This document shows positions 1 to 6,663 of a stretch of DNA of 64,000 nt, one piece after another. The notes beneath the pieces were generated by a model. The model worked only from the letters and a program-made list of their open reading frames with translations, ran no database searches and was not told the DNA's origin. The translations under genes were made by a program, and so were the position numbers. Position 1 is the first letter of the stretch. Every line of letters starts with the position of its first letter. This DNA is from Cytophagales bacterium UBA2561. Its GTDB lineage: Bacteria > Bacteroidota > Bacteroidia > Cytophagales > Thermoflexibacteraceae. The stretch covers positions 310,001 to 374,000 of the forward strand of contig DDLX01000028.1 in the NCBI GenBank assembly GCA_002340355.1, in the 5' to 3' direction.

Positions 1-686
1 GAAAAACAGTGCAACAATATTGTGATGCTATATATAATCATACACATCGTTCATCTGTCAATAAAGACCAATTCTTTTCAAGCATGAAACTGCTTGACCA
101 ATACGATAATGATAATCTGATGGTATATGATGATATTGGAATTGCTAATGATAATACGAGTAATGATGCTTCATTTAAAACGTATCAATCTGCTTTAAGA
201 AATAGAAAGTATGCAGTAAAATATGTATCATCTATTGATAAAGCACCTATTGACGGCATTAGTAATCCAAAAATACAAAATTCTGGTAGTCAAGATTATG
301 CACAGATTCTGGTAAAGAAGTCAGTAACCAAGGATGGGGTAACTAAATACTTCCAAGATATTTTTATGGTAGACCCTAAGTCTTTTAAAATTAAATTTAT
401 TACCAAACCTGTTTCTAAGCAATATAGTCCACGTAATAGTGCCATTCAGATGTGGCAAAAAGGACTTGCCTACTACAAAACCAAGGACTATAAAAATGCC
501 TATAAATGGTTCGAAAAAAGTGCAAAATTTAATTTTGCCCCCTCACAGTCAGCAGTAGGTGTATTGCATATTCGAGGTAGAGGATGTAAACGTAGCTTCA
601 AAACAGGAATTAGTTGGTTTCGTAAGTCCGCCAGACAAGGCGATGAGTACGCTCAAGATTTATTACTTCATTTTGATGATTATTAA
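1..686 (+). CDS. Sel1-repeat (SLR) protein, 5' end outside window
   Basis: The frame is open from the left edge, so the start lies upstream and the N-terminus is missing. A GTG at position 9 is in frame but has no visible ribosome binding site, so I do not take it as the start. The last 75 or so residues form two helix-turn-helix units with the Sel1 pattern: 'YKNAYKWFEKSAKFNFAPSQ' is followed by a second unit around 'TGISWFRKSARQGDEYAQ'. Sel1 repeats are TPR-like protein-interaction modules often found in bacterial envelope or signalling proteins. The preceding 150 residues are not recognised. The next gene on the same strand starts 50 bp downstream. The Sel1 call is sound; the specific role is unknown. 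Confidence 0.7.
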   Translation, partial: KTVQQYCDAIYNHTHRSSVNKDQFFSSMKLLDQYDNDNLMVYDDIGIANDNTSNDASFKTYQSALRNRKYAVKYVSSIDKAPIDGISNPKIQNSGSQDYAQILVKKSVTKDGVTKYFQDIFMVDPKSFKIKFITKPVSKQYSPRNSAIQMWQKGLAYYKTKDYKNAYKWFEKSAKFNFAPSQSAVGVLHIRGRGCKRSFKTGISWFRKSARQGDEYAQDLLLHFDDY

Positions 687-736
687 TAAATATTTAAATC
701 TATTTAGTTTTTTAATATCTAAACTTATTTAACAAT

Positions 737-1567
737 ATGAAAAGTTTATTCATTGCATTATCGCTATGTTTCATAGCGACCCTGAATCTTTATGCCCAAA
801 AGCGGAGAAATATTACGTTCAGTCCAATTATTCAAAAATTTGAAAGTGGTGGGTCACTTATCAATAATAGAGAACATATGGTGGATTTACGAGTCCCTAT
901 CATTTGGATACCATGGGTGACTCACCGTCCTGAATTAAATAATTATAGAATAGGAGGTAACATGACAGTTTTTAATAAGAATTTACCTCTTGATATTAAT
1001 TTTGCTTTGACTTGGACAAATCGAGCATATGAAATAAGAACCCGCCGAGAAAAAAATTGGTTAGGTATTTTTCCTGCTATTGAAGACAAAGTAAATGCTA
1101 CTAAGCATAGTATATTCTCTGTCACTCCTAGTATAGAATTAAGATACAAATTAGGGGACTATGTGGCGGATAAGTATTTTAAGTACTTAGTGTTGGGAAT
1201 GTCATATGATTATAATTATGCGTACAAACAAAAACAAGGTATCTATAAACCTTTTAGAGCATTATTTAAATATCCCGAAGTAGTCAGTTATAGCAGAAAT
1301 AATATTGTTGAAGGGGGTTACAGTATCCAACTTGGATATGGAATCAATGGAAGAGGCTCTCAAGAAAATGATACACAAGGTTTTATAGTCACTCGCACCT
1401 TTTTTTATCAACTACAGTTGTACAACGTTTTTAATCGCAATTACGAAATTAATGGCATGAAACCATACAAAAACTGGCGTACTTACATCGGATTCATAGG
1501 AGCAAAATGGACTTTTGAAATTCCCCAATGGGCAAAAGATGAAATAAAGGATGCCATCCGAGGATAA
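737..1567 (+). CDS. Secreted, probable outer-membrane beta-barrel protein, unknown function
   Basis: The 276-residue product begins with a clear Sec signal peptide (MKSLFIALSLC, ending LNLYAQ near residue 20). The mature part has alternating polar and aromatic stretches such as 'YLVLGMSYDYNYAYKQKQG' and 'FIVTRTFFYQLQLYNVF', a pattern common in Bacteroidota outer-membrane beta-barrels. I recognise no named family. A predicted lipoprotein follows 28 bp downstream on the same strand, so the two are probably co-transcribed. The signal peptide is clear; the barrel call is an inference from composition. Confidence 0.6.
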   Translation: MKSLFIALSLCFIATLNLYAQKRRNITFSPIIQKFESGGSLINNREHMVDLRVPIIWIPWVTHRPELNNYRIGGNMTVFNKNLPLDINFALTWTNRAYEIRTRREKNWLGIFPAIEDKVNATKHSIFSVTPSIELRYKLGDYVADKYFKYLVLGMSYDYNYAYKQKQGIYKPFRALFKYPEVVSYSRNNIVEGGYSIQLGYGINGRGSQENDTQGFIVTRTFFYQLQLYNVFNRNYEINGMKPYKNWRTYIGFIGAKWTFEIPQWAKDEIKDAIRG

Positions 1568-1595
1568 TTAATATTTAACTACAAATCTAATTATC

Positions 1596-1994
1596 ATGAA
1601 AAAATTTGTCATTACCTTACTTGTATGTATCACTTTTGGAGTGATGTTTAGTTCGTGTCAAAGCCTGATAGCCAAAAAGAGTCGTAGCCCTCTAAGTGGC
1701 GGGAAAAGTAGTATTGAAATTCTGGTTATTGACCGACAAACCGATAAGCCTTTATCTGGTGTAGATGCCAAAATACAAATTCTCCAAGATGGGCAAGTCA
1801 AAGAGGGAAAATTTGAGACCGATAATCAAGGTAAAATTTTAATTACAGACCTTAATGGTGATGAGGTAGGACAGGCAACTGTCAAGCATAATGCCTCTAA
1901 TGGTTTTATCAGCAAAGGCTTTATGATTAAAGCGAAGAAAGGTCAAAAAACACGCTATACTGTTAAATTTAAAGGGCGTGGAAGTATCTTTTAA
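1596..1994 (+). CDS. Predicted lipoprotein with a carboxypeptidase-regulatory-like fold
   Basis: This is a 132-residue protein with a type II signal peptide. The lipobox is FSSC, with the lipidated Cys at residue 21. The mature region has the layout of a small Ig-like CarboxypepD_reg or Cna-B-type beta-sandwich: 'DRQTDKPLSGVDAKIQI', then 'FETDNQGKILITDL', then basic strands to the end. Such modules are used in Bacteroidota surface proteins for binding or stability. It lies 28 bp after the predicted outer-membrane protein. The lipoprotein call is firm; the fold call is moderate and no function can be assigned. Confidence 0.6.
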   Translation: MKKFVITLLVCITFGVMFSSCQSLIAKKSRSPLSGGKSSIEILVIDRQTDKPLSGVDAKIQILQDGQVKEGKFETDNQGKILITDLNGDEVGQATVKHNASNGFISKGFMIKAKKGQKTRYTVKFKGRGSIF

Positions 1995-2054
1995 ACAAGA
2001 ATGGTCATGATATAAAATAAAACTTCATTAAGCTATTTATTTCAAGCATCTATC

Positions 2055-2210
2055 TTGGTCATAATCTTTAGTTTGCATCTCGGACTCAAACCCATACCAA
2101 CCCAAGACGAGAATCCCAGAGCAAAATTATTGGAGTTGGTCAATGCCTTACGGCAAGAAGGCTGTACATGTGGCAAAGTATTGGACGATAGTTTTAGGAA
2201 AAAAGACTAA
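2055..2210 (+). pseudogene. Remnant of a CAP (SCP/PR1) domain protein, N-terminal piece only
   Basis: This frame is open from before 2055 to a TAA at 2208 and has no good ATG; TTG at 2055 is the only candidate. It encodes a hydrophobic leader and then 'RAKLLELVNALRQEGCTCG', which matches the opening helix and Cys pair of Bacteroidota CAP-domain proteins ('LLELVN..R..GC.CG'). The family normally continues for 120 or more residues with its conserved His and Glu residues. Here the frame ends 11 residues after the Cys pair and runs into a terminator hairpin. I read it as a truncated relic. It could be a tiny expressed peptide, but the missing start argues against that. Confidence 0.55.
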
Positions 2211-2233
2211 TTTTGGGTTGTAGCGTTTCACAC

Positions 2234-2263
2234 AAAACGCCTCGCAATGGAGGCGTTTTTTTT
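2234..2263. terminator. Rho-independent terminator hairpin
   Basis: The arms at 2234-2243 and 2250-2259 form a perfect 10-bp stem (core CGCCTC/GAGGCG) with a 6-nt loop. A run of eight T on the + strand begins within the right arm. It ends transcription from the CAP relic side and lies at the 3' end of the convergent LuxR-type gene, so it may act in both directions. Confidence 0.8.
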
Positions 2264-2459
2264 ATTTCTTTTTCAAAATTTTTTGGATTAATCCAAGCCG
2301 ATTCTTGACATCGCAAGACGCATAGATATTACTTAGTTTGTTTTCCACCGTGCGATGCGATTTACAAATTTTATCGCCGATTTCTTTGTTGGTTTTGCCT
2401 TCCATTACTTGATGGATGATTTCTTTTTCTTCATCAGAGAGGTTTTTCAAGTCGCACAT
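2262..2459 (-). CDS. HTH-only LuxR/GerE-family DNA-binding protein
   Basis: The 65 residues consist almost wholly of a LuxR-type helix-turn-helix: 'LSDEEKEIIHQVMEGKTNKE' leads into the recognition helix 'SHRTVENKLSNIYA' and the closing 'NRLGLIQKIL'. The scaffold, turn and recognition helices are complete. There is no receiver or ligand-binding domain. The frame upstream of the ATG is open for only about 20 codons back to a TGA and holds no other good start. It may be a stand-alone regulator like GerE, or the DNA-binding end of a protein that lost its N-terminus. The convergent 3' hairpin terminates it. Confidence 0.7.
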   Translation of the reverse strand: MCDLKNLSDEEKEIIHQVMEGKTNKEIGDKICKSHRTVENKLSNIYASCDVKNRLGLIQKILKKK

Positions 2460-2608
2460 AATCGTTAAAAGTTTAGGCGTTAAAAAATTGATTATGAGCG
2501 CAAAATATGTTCGTCAAGGGCTGACCGAAAGGCATACCACACCAACACCCCGAATCTCTACGCAAAGCCGTAATTTTTACTCGTAAACTAATGAAGATTT
2601 AAAACTAA

Positions 2609-2644
2609 AAACCCGTCAGATTTTTGAAAGTCTGACGGGTTTTT
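2609..2644. terminator. Strong hairpin with T tract, no gene directly upstream
   Basis: The arms at 2609-2620 and 2631-2642 (AAACCCGTCAGA and its complement) form a perfect 12-bp stem with a 10-nt loop and a following T run. It looks like an intrinsic terminator. No + strand gene precedes it between 2211 and 2608, so it may belong to a lost gene or an unannotated short RNA, or it may insulate the Uma2 gene. Confidence 0.65.
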
Positions 2645-2670
2645 GATGAAAATAAATCAGAAAAAATCCG

Positions 2671-2678
2671 TATATTTG
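2671..2678 (+). promoter_or_regulatory. Bacteroidota -7 promoter element for the Uma2 gene
   Basis: TATATTTG matches TAnnTTTG and lies 22 nt before the ATG at 2700. The nearest TTTG upstream (2642-2645) is somewhat far for a -33 element, so only the -7 box is supported. Confidence 0.45.
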
Positions 2679-2699
2679 TTTTGAATAAAAAATGCGTTG

Positions 2700-3167
2700 A
2701 TGATGAATCCAGAACTCCAAACCGAAGAAATTTCAATAGATATGCCCAGTTATAATCATTCGTTAGTCCAATCAAATTTGGCAGGCTTGTTTTTTGTTAA
2801 TTATCGTGCAAAATACCATACATTGACACAACCTACCCTAAAATTAGATGACTGGGAGTCTGAACCTGATGTCGCTGTTTTTCCCAAACGATTGGTTACT
2901 TGGCATCAAGACCAAATCAAAATTACAGAAATTCCGCTACTCGTGATTGAAATTATTTCACCCAAACAAGGTGGACAAGATTTGATGGAAAAATTCATGA
3001 AATATTTTGAACATGATGTCCCTTCGTGTTGGTTAGTCAATCCATTAACAGAAACCATTCATATTTATTCACCTGACTGGACGTACAAACTGTATGGTGT
3101 AGGAAGCGATAAAATCAAGGATGAATCCTTAAACGTTGAGATTCCTTTTAAAGAAATTTTTTCCTGA
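2700..3167 (+). CDS. Uma2-family (DUF820) PD-(D/E)XK nuclease-fold protein
   Basis: The 155-residue product has the signature of the Uma2 family. 'ESEPDVAVF' carries the first acidic residue (D57). 'LLVIEIISPKQ' carries the E84 position of the PD-(D/E)XK core. The family's 'K...Y....V..CWLVNP' segment follows at about residues 98-114. Uma2 proteins are restriction-endonuclease-fold proteins spread widely in mobile gene pools, and most have no known substrate. Of three tandem starts (TTG 2697, ATG 2700, ATG 2703) I take the first ATG. The length is near the short end of the family (about 180-200), with a reduced N-terminus. It stands alone, flanked by a terminator and by convergent genes. Confidence 0.8.
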   Translation: MMNPELQTEEISIDMPSYNHSLVQSNLAGLFFVNYRAKYHTLTQPTLKLDDWESEPDVAVFPKRLVTWHQDQIKITEIPLLVIEIISPKQGGQDLMEKFMKYFEHDVPSCWLVNPLTETIHIYSPDWTYKLYGVGSDKIKDESLNVEIPFKEIFS

Positions 3168-3225
3168 TTTTCAATTGTTTAAGTTCTCCAAACGTTTAAA
3201 ACGCGTGGAGAGCTGGAAGTGATTT

Positions 3226-3975
3226 TTAGAAAAAATTAAGGCGTTTCCGAACCGTATTCCAATATTTTTCGCCAATGGGAATTGCCTGTTTTCCGATATA
3301 AATAGTGCGTCCTTCGATTTCATCAATGTGCGAAAAATTCACAATCCATGAGCGATGCACACGCATCAAATTGGTACTAAATTCACGTTTTTCAAAATCC
3401 GATGGGCGTACACTAAATAACAAATGTTCCTTATCCGCAGTCTGGATTTTAATGCCATTTCCTGCCATGCCCTCAACCCACAAAATATCCTTGAGATACA
3501 GTTTTTTATGCGTCTGATTTTGGCGTATGAAAATAAATTCATCGCCTCCAACCATTCCAAATAATTCTTGTGTTGATTTATCAGGTTGGGCGGACTTTTT
3601 TTCTTGAAAATTATGCAATGCCAAATCAATTGCCCGAAAGATATTTTCGTCCGTATCTCCTTTCAATAAATAGGCAGATGGTCGAGTGGGTTTTGCCCGT
3701 TCGTAGAGTTTCGGATGAAGTAGTCCTGTCAAATAAATAATCGGAATTTGATATTTTTTATTGACTTCCGTAGCCGTTTGAATTCCGTCCATTTTACCCG
3801 CCAAATCAATATCCATCAAAATCAAATCGGGTTTATTTTCTTGGATGGCTGATAAAACATTTTCGCCCATATCCACATGATTTGTAACTTCATAACCCCA
3901 CAAATTGAGGTTATAAATCATGTCTTCGGCTTGCAAAAAATCGTCTTCGACCACTAAAATTTTCAGCTTTTCCAT
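3226..3975 (-). CDS. LytTR-family response regulator
   Basis: The 249-residue protein has an N-terminal receiver domain (residues 4-120) with acidic pocket E10-D11-D12, phosphoacceptor D55 in 'LILMDIDLAG', T83 and K105. It is followed by a LytTR DNA-binding domain (about 145-249, including 'MRVHRSWIVN'). The expected activity is phosphorylation by a cognate histidine kinase and binding to promoter repeats. All receiver residues are present, so it looks functional. The TPR histidine kinase upstream on the same strand is broken (4489-5912), which leaves this regulator without an obvious intact partner in the window. About 290 bp of palindrome-rich DNA separates them. Confidence 0.92.
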   Translation of the reverse strand: MEKLKILVVEDDFLQAEDMIYNLNLWGYEVTNHVDMGENVLSAIQENKPDLILMDIDLAGKMDGIQTATEVNKKYQIPIIYLTGLLHPKLYERAKPTRPSAYLLKGDTDENIFRAIDLALHNFQEKKSAQPDKSTQELFGMVGGDEFIFIRQNQTHKKLYLKDILWVEGMAGNGIKIQTADKEHLLFSVRPSDFEKREFSTNLMRVHRSWIVNFSHIDEIEGRTIYIGKQAIPIGEKYWNTVRKRLNFF

Positions 3976-3993
3976 TGGAAAGGTTCGTTTTTT

Positions 3994-4248
3994 AGTGGTG
4001 GCACGACTCGAAGTCGTGCCACCACTTTATGCTATAAAAGAGGTTATTACGAATTATTTTGTAGCGGTTTTTAGCGAAAAATAAAATGCCGTTGCTCGTG
4101 TCTCACGAGCAATTCTATGATGTAATTTATTGTTCGTGAGACACGAACAATGGCATAGAGTTTATGAATCAAGTCTGTGGTCGCTATTTTATTTTTAACT
4201 CAAGAATTTGATTAGTGGTTGTACGACGACTCAGAGTCGTCGTACAAC
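3994..4248. repeat. Cluster of four triloop palindromes (two related pairs)
   Basis: Four perfect hairpins, each with a 3-nt loop, lie within 255 bp. P1 has arms 3994-4008/4012-4026 (15 bp, loop CGA). P2 has 4092-4100/4104-4112 (9 bp, loop TCT). P3 has 4129-4138/4142-4151 (10 bp, loop AGA). P4 has 4218-4231/4235-4248 (14 bp, loop CAG). P2 and P3 are inverted copies that differ by compensatory changes, and together they form a longer inverted repeat (4086-4113 against 4129-4156). P1 and P4 share AGTGGT at the outer left edge and CGACT/AGTCG next to the loop. The layout resembles REP-like or cruciform-forming units. It sits between the response regulator and the small gene at 4266. Confidence 0.85.
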
Positions 4249-4265
4249 TTTCCATCTTGTGAAAT

Positions 4266-4457
4266 CTAAGCTAATAATTTAGCAGATTGCTCTCTTGTAG
4301 TAGTAGAATAAGGAGAATAGTCAAAGTCTATAACATATGCTCTCAAAGCTACTCCTTTAAGGATCTCATCCCCACCTATCCCTATTCTTCCCATAAGGAA
4401 ATCAAAGCAAGATGAAAAACATAAAGCAAGAAACAAACAACAAATAACTTTTTTCAT
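4266..4457 (-). CDS. Small predicted lipoprotein, copy 1 of a duplicated gene
   Basis: The 63-residue product starts MKKVICCLFLALCFSSC, a typical type II signal peptide with lipobox FSSC. It continues 'FDFLMGRIGIGGDEILKGV' to a short hydrophilic tail ending AKLLA. A second copy lies at 6279-6467. The 207-bp homology between the copies stops about nine bases before this stop codon, so the 3' ends differ and at least one copy is probably truncated. No family is recognised. It sits just downstream of the broken histidine kinase. Confidence 0.55.
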   Translation of the reverse strand: MKKVICCLFLALCFSSCFDFLMGRIGIGGDEILKGVALRAYVIDFDYSPYSTTTREQSAKLLA

Positions 4458-4481
4458 AAGAATATTAGTTTAATAGATAAT
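4275..4481. repeat. Direct repeat A, copy 1 (about 207 bp)
   Basis: This segment is repeated at 6285-6491 with a constant offset of 2010 bp and seven mismatches by my hand alignment. It covers nearly all of the small lipoprotein gene and its 5' leader. On the right it is followed by the decamer ATTATTTTCA (4482-4491) and then the truncated end of the kinase pseudogene. Confidence 0.9.
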
Positions 4482-4488
4482 ATTATTT

Positions 4489-5912
4489 TCATGCAAAAAA
4501 AGAAATTTCTGCTGTACCTTCCAACTGTCGGAGTTGGCGATTTTGGAGTGCAACCAATGTGCTAAATTGGTTCTTAGTACGATGGGCGTGTTCTTTGTAA
4601 AGGGTATCAATTTGAGTTCTTTGCTGTTTTATTTTTCGATTGGAGGTAATAAATACTCCAAGAGCAACTACCAACGCAAGAACAGAAATACCACCACCGA
4701 TTAAAATGTTATTTCGAGCCTGTACTTCTGCTTCTTTTTAAGCATTTTCTGCCTTGAGTTGGGCATTTTCAGCTTCTTTTTCTCGGTTTCATATTTAGCT
4801 GTTAACTCGCTTACAATTTCGTTCTTCAATAGTGTATCACGAAGAGTTCTATATTTGATATACGAATTTAGGGCATTCAAATAGTTTCCTCCCAAAGAAT
4901 CAACTTGATAAACCATTTTATAAGTTTCATGGAGTGCATCTAAATCGTTAATGCTATCGTTCAATGATAAAGCTTCACTAATATATTTTTGTGCGCTATC
5001 AAGTTTTCCCATTGTAATATAGGCTTCTGCTAAACCATTAACAGCAATTATTTCTCCTCTGGGATGTTGTGTTAAACGGAAAGTGTCTAGAGCATTTCTA
5101 AGATATGGAATTGCTTTTTTAGGTTGAGAAAAAAGTGTATAAGTAAATGCTATATTTGAAAGTGAGTAAGCTAAACTAGTGTATGATTTTATCTCCCTAA
5201 GAATTTTAACTGAACGTTGATGGTAATAAATTGCACTATCAGGTTTCACTCGGGCATAGATGTAACCGATTGACCTTAGTGTTATTGCTAAATTCTGAAA
5301 TTTTTTTGCTTCTTCGAAAATTTCAGCTGCTTTCAAATAATAGCCTATAGATTTATCTTGTTCTACTTCCTTTAAAATCATAGCTATGCTATAATAAGCT
5401 GAAGCTAAGTTGTTCTTAGCCTCAGGCTCAATATCTAAGTTTTGCTCAGAAATTTTTCTTAATTTCAAAAAGTAATTCAATGCTTCTTCTTTTCTACCTT
5501 GCTTGAACATGGTACCTCCCAAATACAAATAAGACCGCCCCATTGCTACATAATCCTCCAGATATTCGGCACTTTCCATTGCTTTTTGGAGAAAAATAAT
5601 AGCTGAATCATAAACGCTTCTGTTGTCATATATTCCACCTAATAAATTCATATAATTAGAGTATTGAATACTTTTGTTTTCCACCATTATATCATAATAT
5701 TGAAGTGCATATTTTAGTGCTTCCTCATTTTTATCCCTTACGAGGTAGTTACGGATGATATAGTTATGTATGTTTTTTTTTGAAGAATCCACATCCGCCT
5801 TTTCTAACTCCTGTTTCAAACTATCAATTACATCCTGTTGGGCATAAATATTGCTGGGAGGGGTAAAACAGAATAACAGACTAAAAATCAGGTATAAAAA
5901 AGCTTTTTTCAT
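4489..5912 (-). pseudogene. TPR sensor histidine kinase, frameshifted and truncated
   Basis: Translation starts best at 5912 (MKKAFLYLIF, signal peptide ending NIYAQ); a longer start at 5951 would spoil the signal peptide. About seven TPR units follow, for example 'SAIIFLQKAMESAEYLEDY', 'EALNYFLKLRKISEQ' and 'KAIPYLRNALDTFR'. Near 4785 an A-run indel shifts the frame, and the first frame ends at 4701. The other frame meets one in-frame TAA, then reads on through a membrane segment (ISVLALVVALGVFITS) into 'HAHRTKNQFSTLVALQNRQ', the phosphoacceptor H-box of HisKA_2 kinases. It ends at 4489, and the whole HATPase domain is missing. So there are three lesions: frameshift, nonsense and 3' deletion. 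It was probably the partner of the LytTR regulator. Confidence 0.85.
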
Positions 5913-5937
5913 GGCAATCAGGAGTTTGACTGATACA

Positions 5938-6035
5938 AAAATTATTTTCACGAATCAAGGTGTAAATCCTGAAAAAAGCAATTTTAGCTCACAAAAAATT
6001 ACGACCTGTAAAAAAGTGGAATAAAAAAAGGGGTA
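5938..6035. repeat. Direct repeat B, copy 1 (98 bp, kinase upstream region)
   Basis: This 98-bp block, immediately upstream of the kinase start, recurs at 6492-6589 with two mismatches and an offset of 554 bp. Here it is separated from repeat A by the kinase pseudogene. In the second copy A and B abut, which suggests that the kinase segment was deleted from one copy of a duplicated locus. Confidence 0.9.
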
Positions 6036-6050
6036 ATACGGAAAATGTCG

Positions 6051-6058
6051 TAACTTTG
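6051..6058 (+). promoter_or_regulatory. -7 promoter element TAACTTTG
   Basis: The element matches the Bacteroidota consensus TAnnTTTG exactly and lies 28 nt before an ATG at 6087. No convincing -33 TTTG is seen 19-21 nt upstream. It faces away from the kinase pseudogene and would drive only the 35-codon frame at 6087. Confidence 0.45.
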
Positions 6059-6086
6059 TTAAAAACTTAATAAATTGTCTAAACTT

Positions 6087-6194
6087 ATGAAAAAGTACAA
6101 GTACGTTTTTAACATGATATACCTTGGGATATTACTTACTTCACAAAATCCATGGTATGCAGAATATTATCAGTTTGTGATGAACCTATTTTAA
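6087..6194 (+). CDS. Possible 35-residue hydrophobic/aromatic peptide
   Basis: An ATG at 6087 opens a 35-codon frame (MKKYKYVFNMIYLGILLTSQ, then 14 more residues rich in Trp, Tyr and Phe) ending at TAA 6192-6194. Three features make it more than chance: an exact TAnnTTTG element 28 nt upstream, a basic N-terminus followed by a hydrophobic stretch, and a hairpin 5 nt after the stop. No family is recognised. It may equally be a noncoding transcript between the promoter and the hairpin. It lies between repeat B and repeat A copy 2. Confidence 0.4.
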   Translation: MKKYKYVFNMIYLGILLTSQNPWYAEYYQFVMNLF

Positions 6195-6199
6195 AAATC

Positions 6200-6228
6200 C
6201 CCTAATCTCAAAACTTTTGAGGTTAGGG
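6200..6228 (+). terminator. Hairpin after the small reading frame
   Basis: CCCTAATCTC pairs with GAGGTTAGGG through one T-G wobble, and two further A-T pairs give a stem of about 12 bp. The sequence after it is mixed (TATTGATTC) and not a T run, so it may be an RNA 3' structure or a weak terminator. Confidence 0.45.
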
Positions 6229-6278
6229 TATTGATTCATAAATCGGTGTCATAATCCGATTTTTACAAAAGAGCAACA

Positions 6279-6467
6279 TTAAAGTAATTTAGCAGATTGC
6301 TCTCTTGTAGTAGTAGAATAAGGAGAATAGCCAAAGTCTATAACATATGCTCTGAGAGCTACTCCTTTAAGGGTCTCATCCCCACCTATCCCTATTCTTC
6401 CCATAAGGAAATCAAGAAAAGATGAAAAACATAAAGCAAGAAACAAACAACAAATAACTTTTTTCAT
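6279..6467 (-). CDS. Small secreted peptide, copy 2 of the duplicated gene
   Basis: This 62-residue near-copy of the gene at 4266 has the lipobox Cys changed to Phe (CFSSF), so lipidation would be lost. Internal changes are few (for example EILKG to ETLKG and DFDYS to DFGYS). It ends AKLL at a different stop because the repeat boundary falls there. It could still be exported by its hydrophobic leader, or it may be decaying. No function is assigned. Confidence 0.45.
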   Translation of the reverse strand: MKKVICCLFLALCFSSFLDFLMGRIGIGGDETLKGVALRAYVIDFGYSPYSTTTREQSAKLL

Positions 6468-6491
6468 AAGAATATTAGTTTAATAGATAAT
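6285..6491. repeat. Direct repeat A, copy 2
   Basis: This is the second copy of the 207-bp unit at 4275-4481. It is joined directly to repeat B copy 2 at 6492, an arrangement that lacks the kinase gene found between A and B in the first locus. Confidence 0.9.
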
Positions 6492-6589
6492 AAAATTATT
6501 TTCACGAATCAAGGTGTAAATCCTGAAAAAAGCAATTTTAGCTCACAAAAAATGACGACCTGTAAAAAAGTAGAATAAAAAAAGGGGTA
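6492..6589. repeat. Direct repeat B, copy 2
   Basis: This is the second copy of the 98-bp unit at 5938-6035. It carries the decamer ATTATTTTCA at 6495-6504, which also occurs at 4482-4491 and 5941-5950, the two ends of the segment missing from this copy. Confidence 0.9.
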
Positions 6590-6663
6590 TAAAAAGTAAA
6601 TTTTATTACTTGGTTTGGTCTTGAATTTGGCAGTATTTTTTCATATCTTCGAATAAAAAAGCA

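Noticed and set aside
3994..4248. Palindrome cluster as a CRISPR array
   Set aside because: Only four unequal palindromes of different sequence and no regular spacers; the hairpins are not identical repeats.
5913..5951. Start of the TPR kinase at 5951
   Set aside because: It would put 13 residues before an ideal signal peptide; 5912 is preferred.
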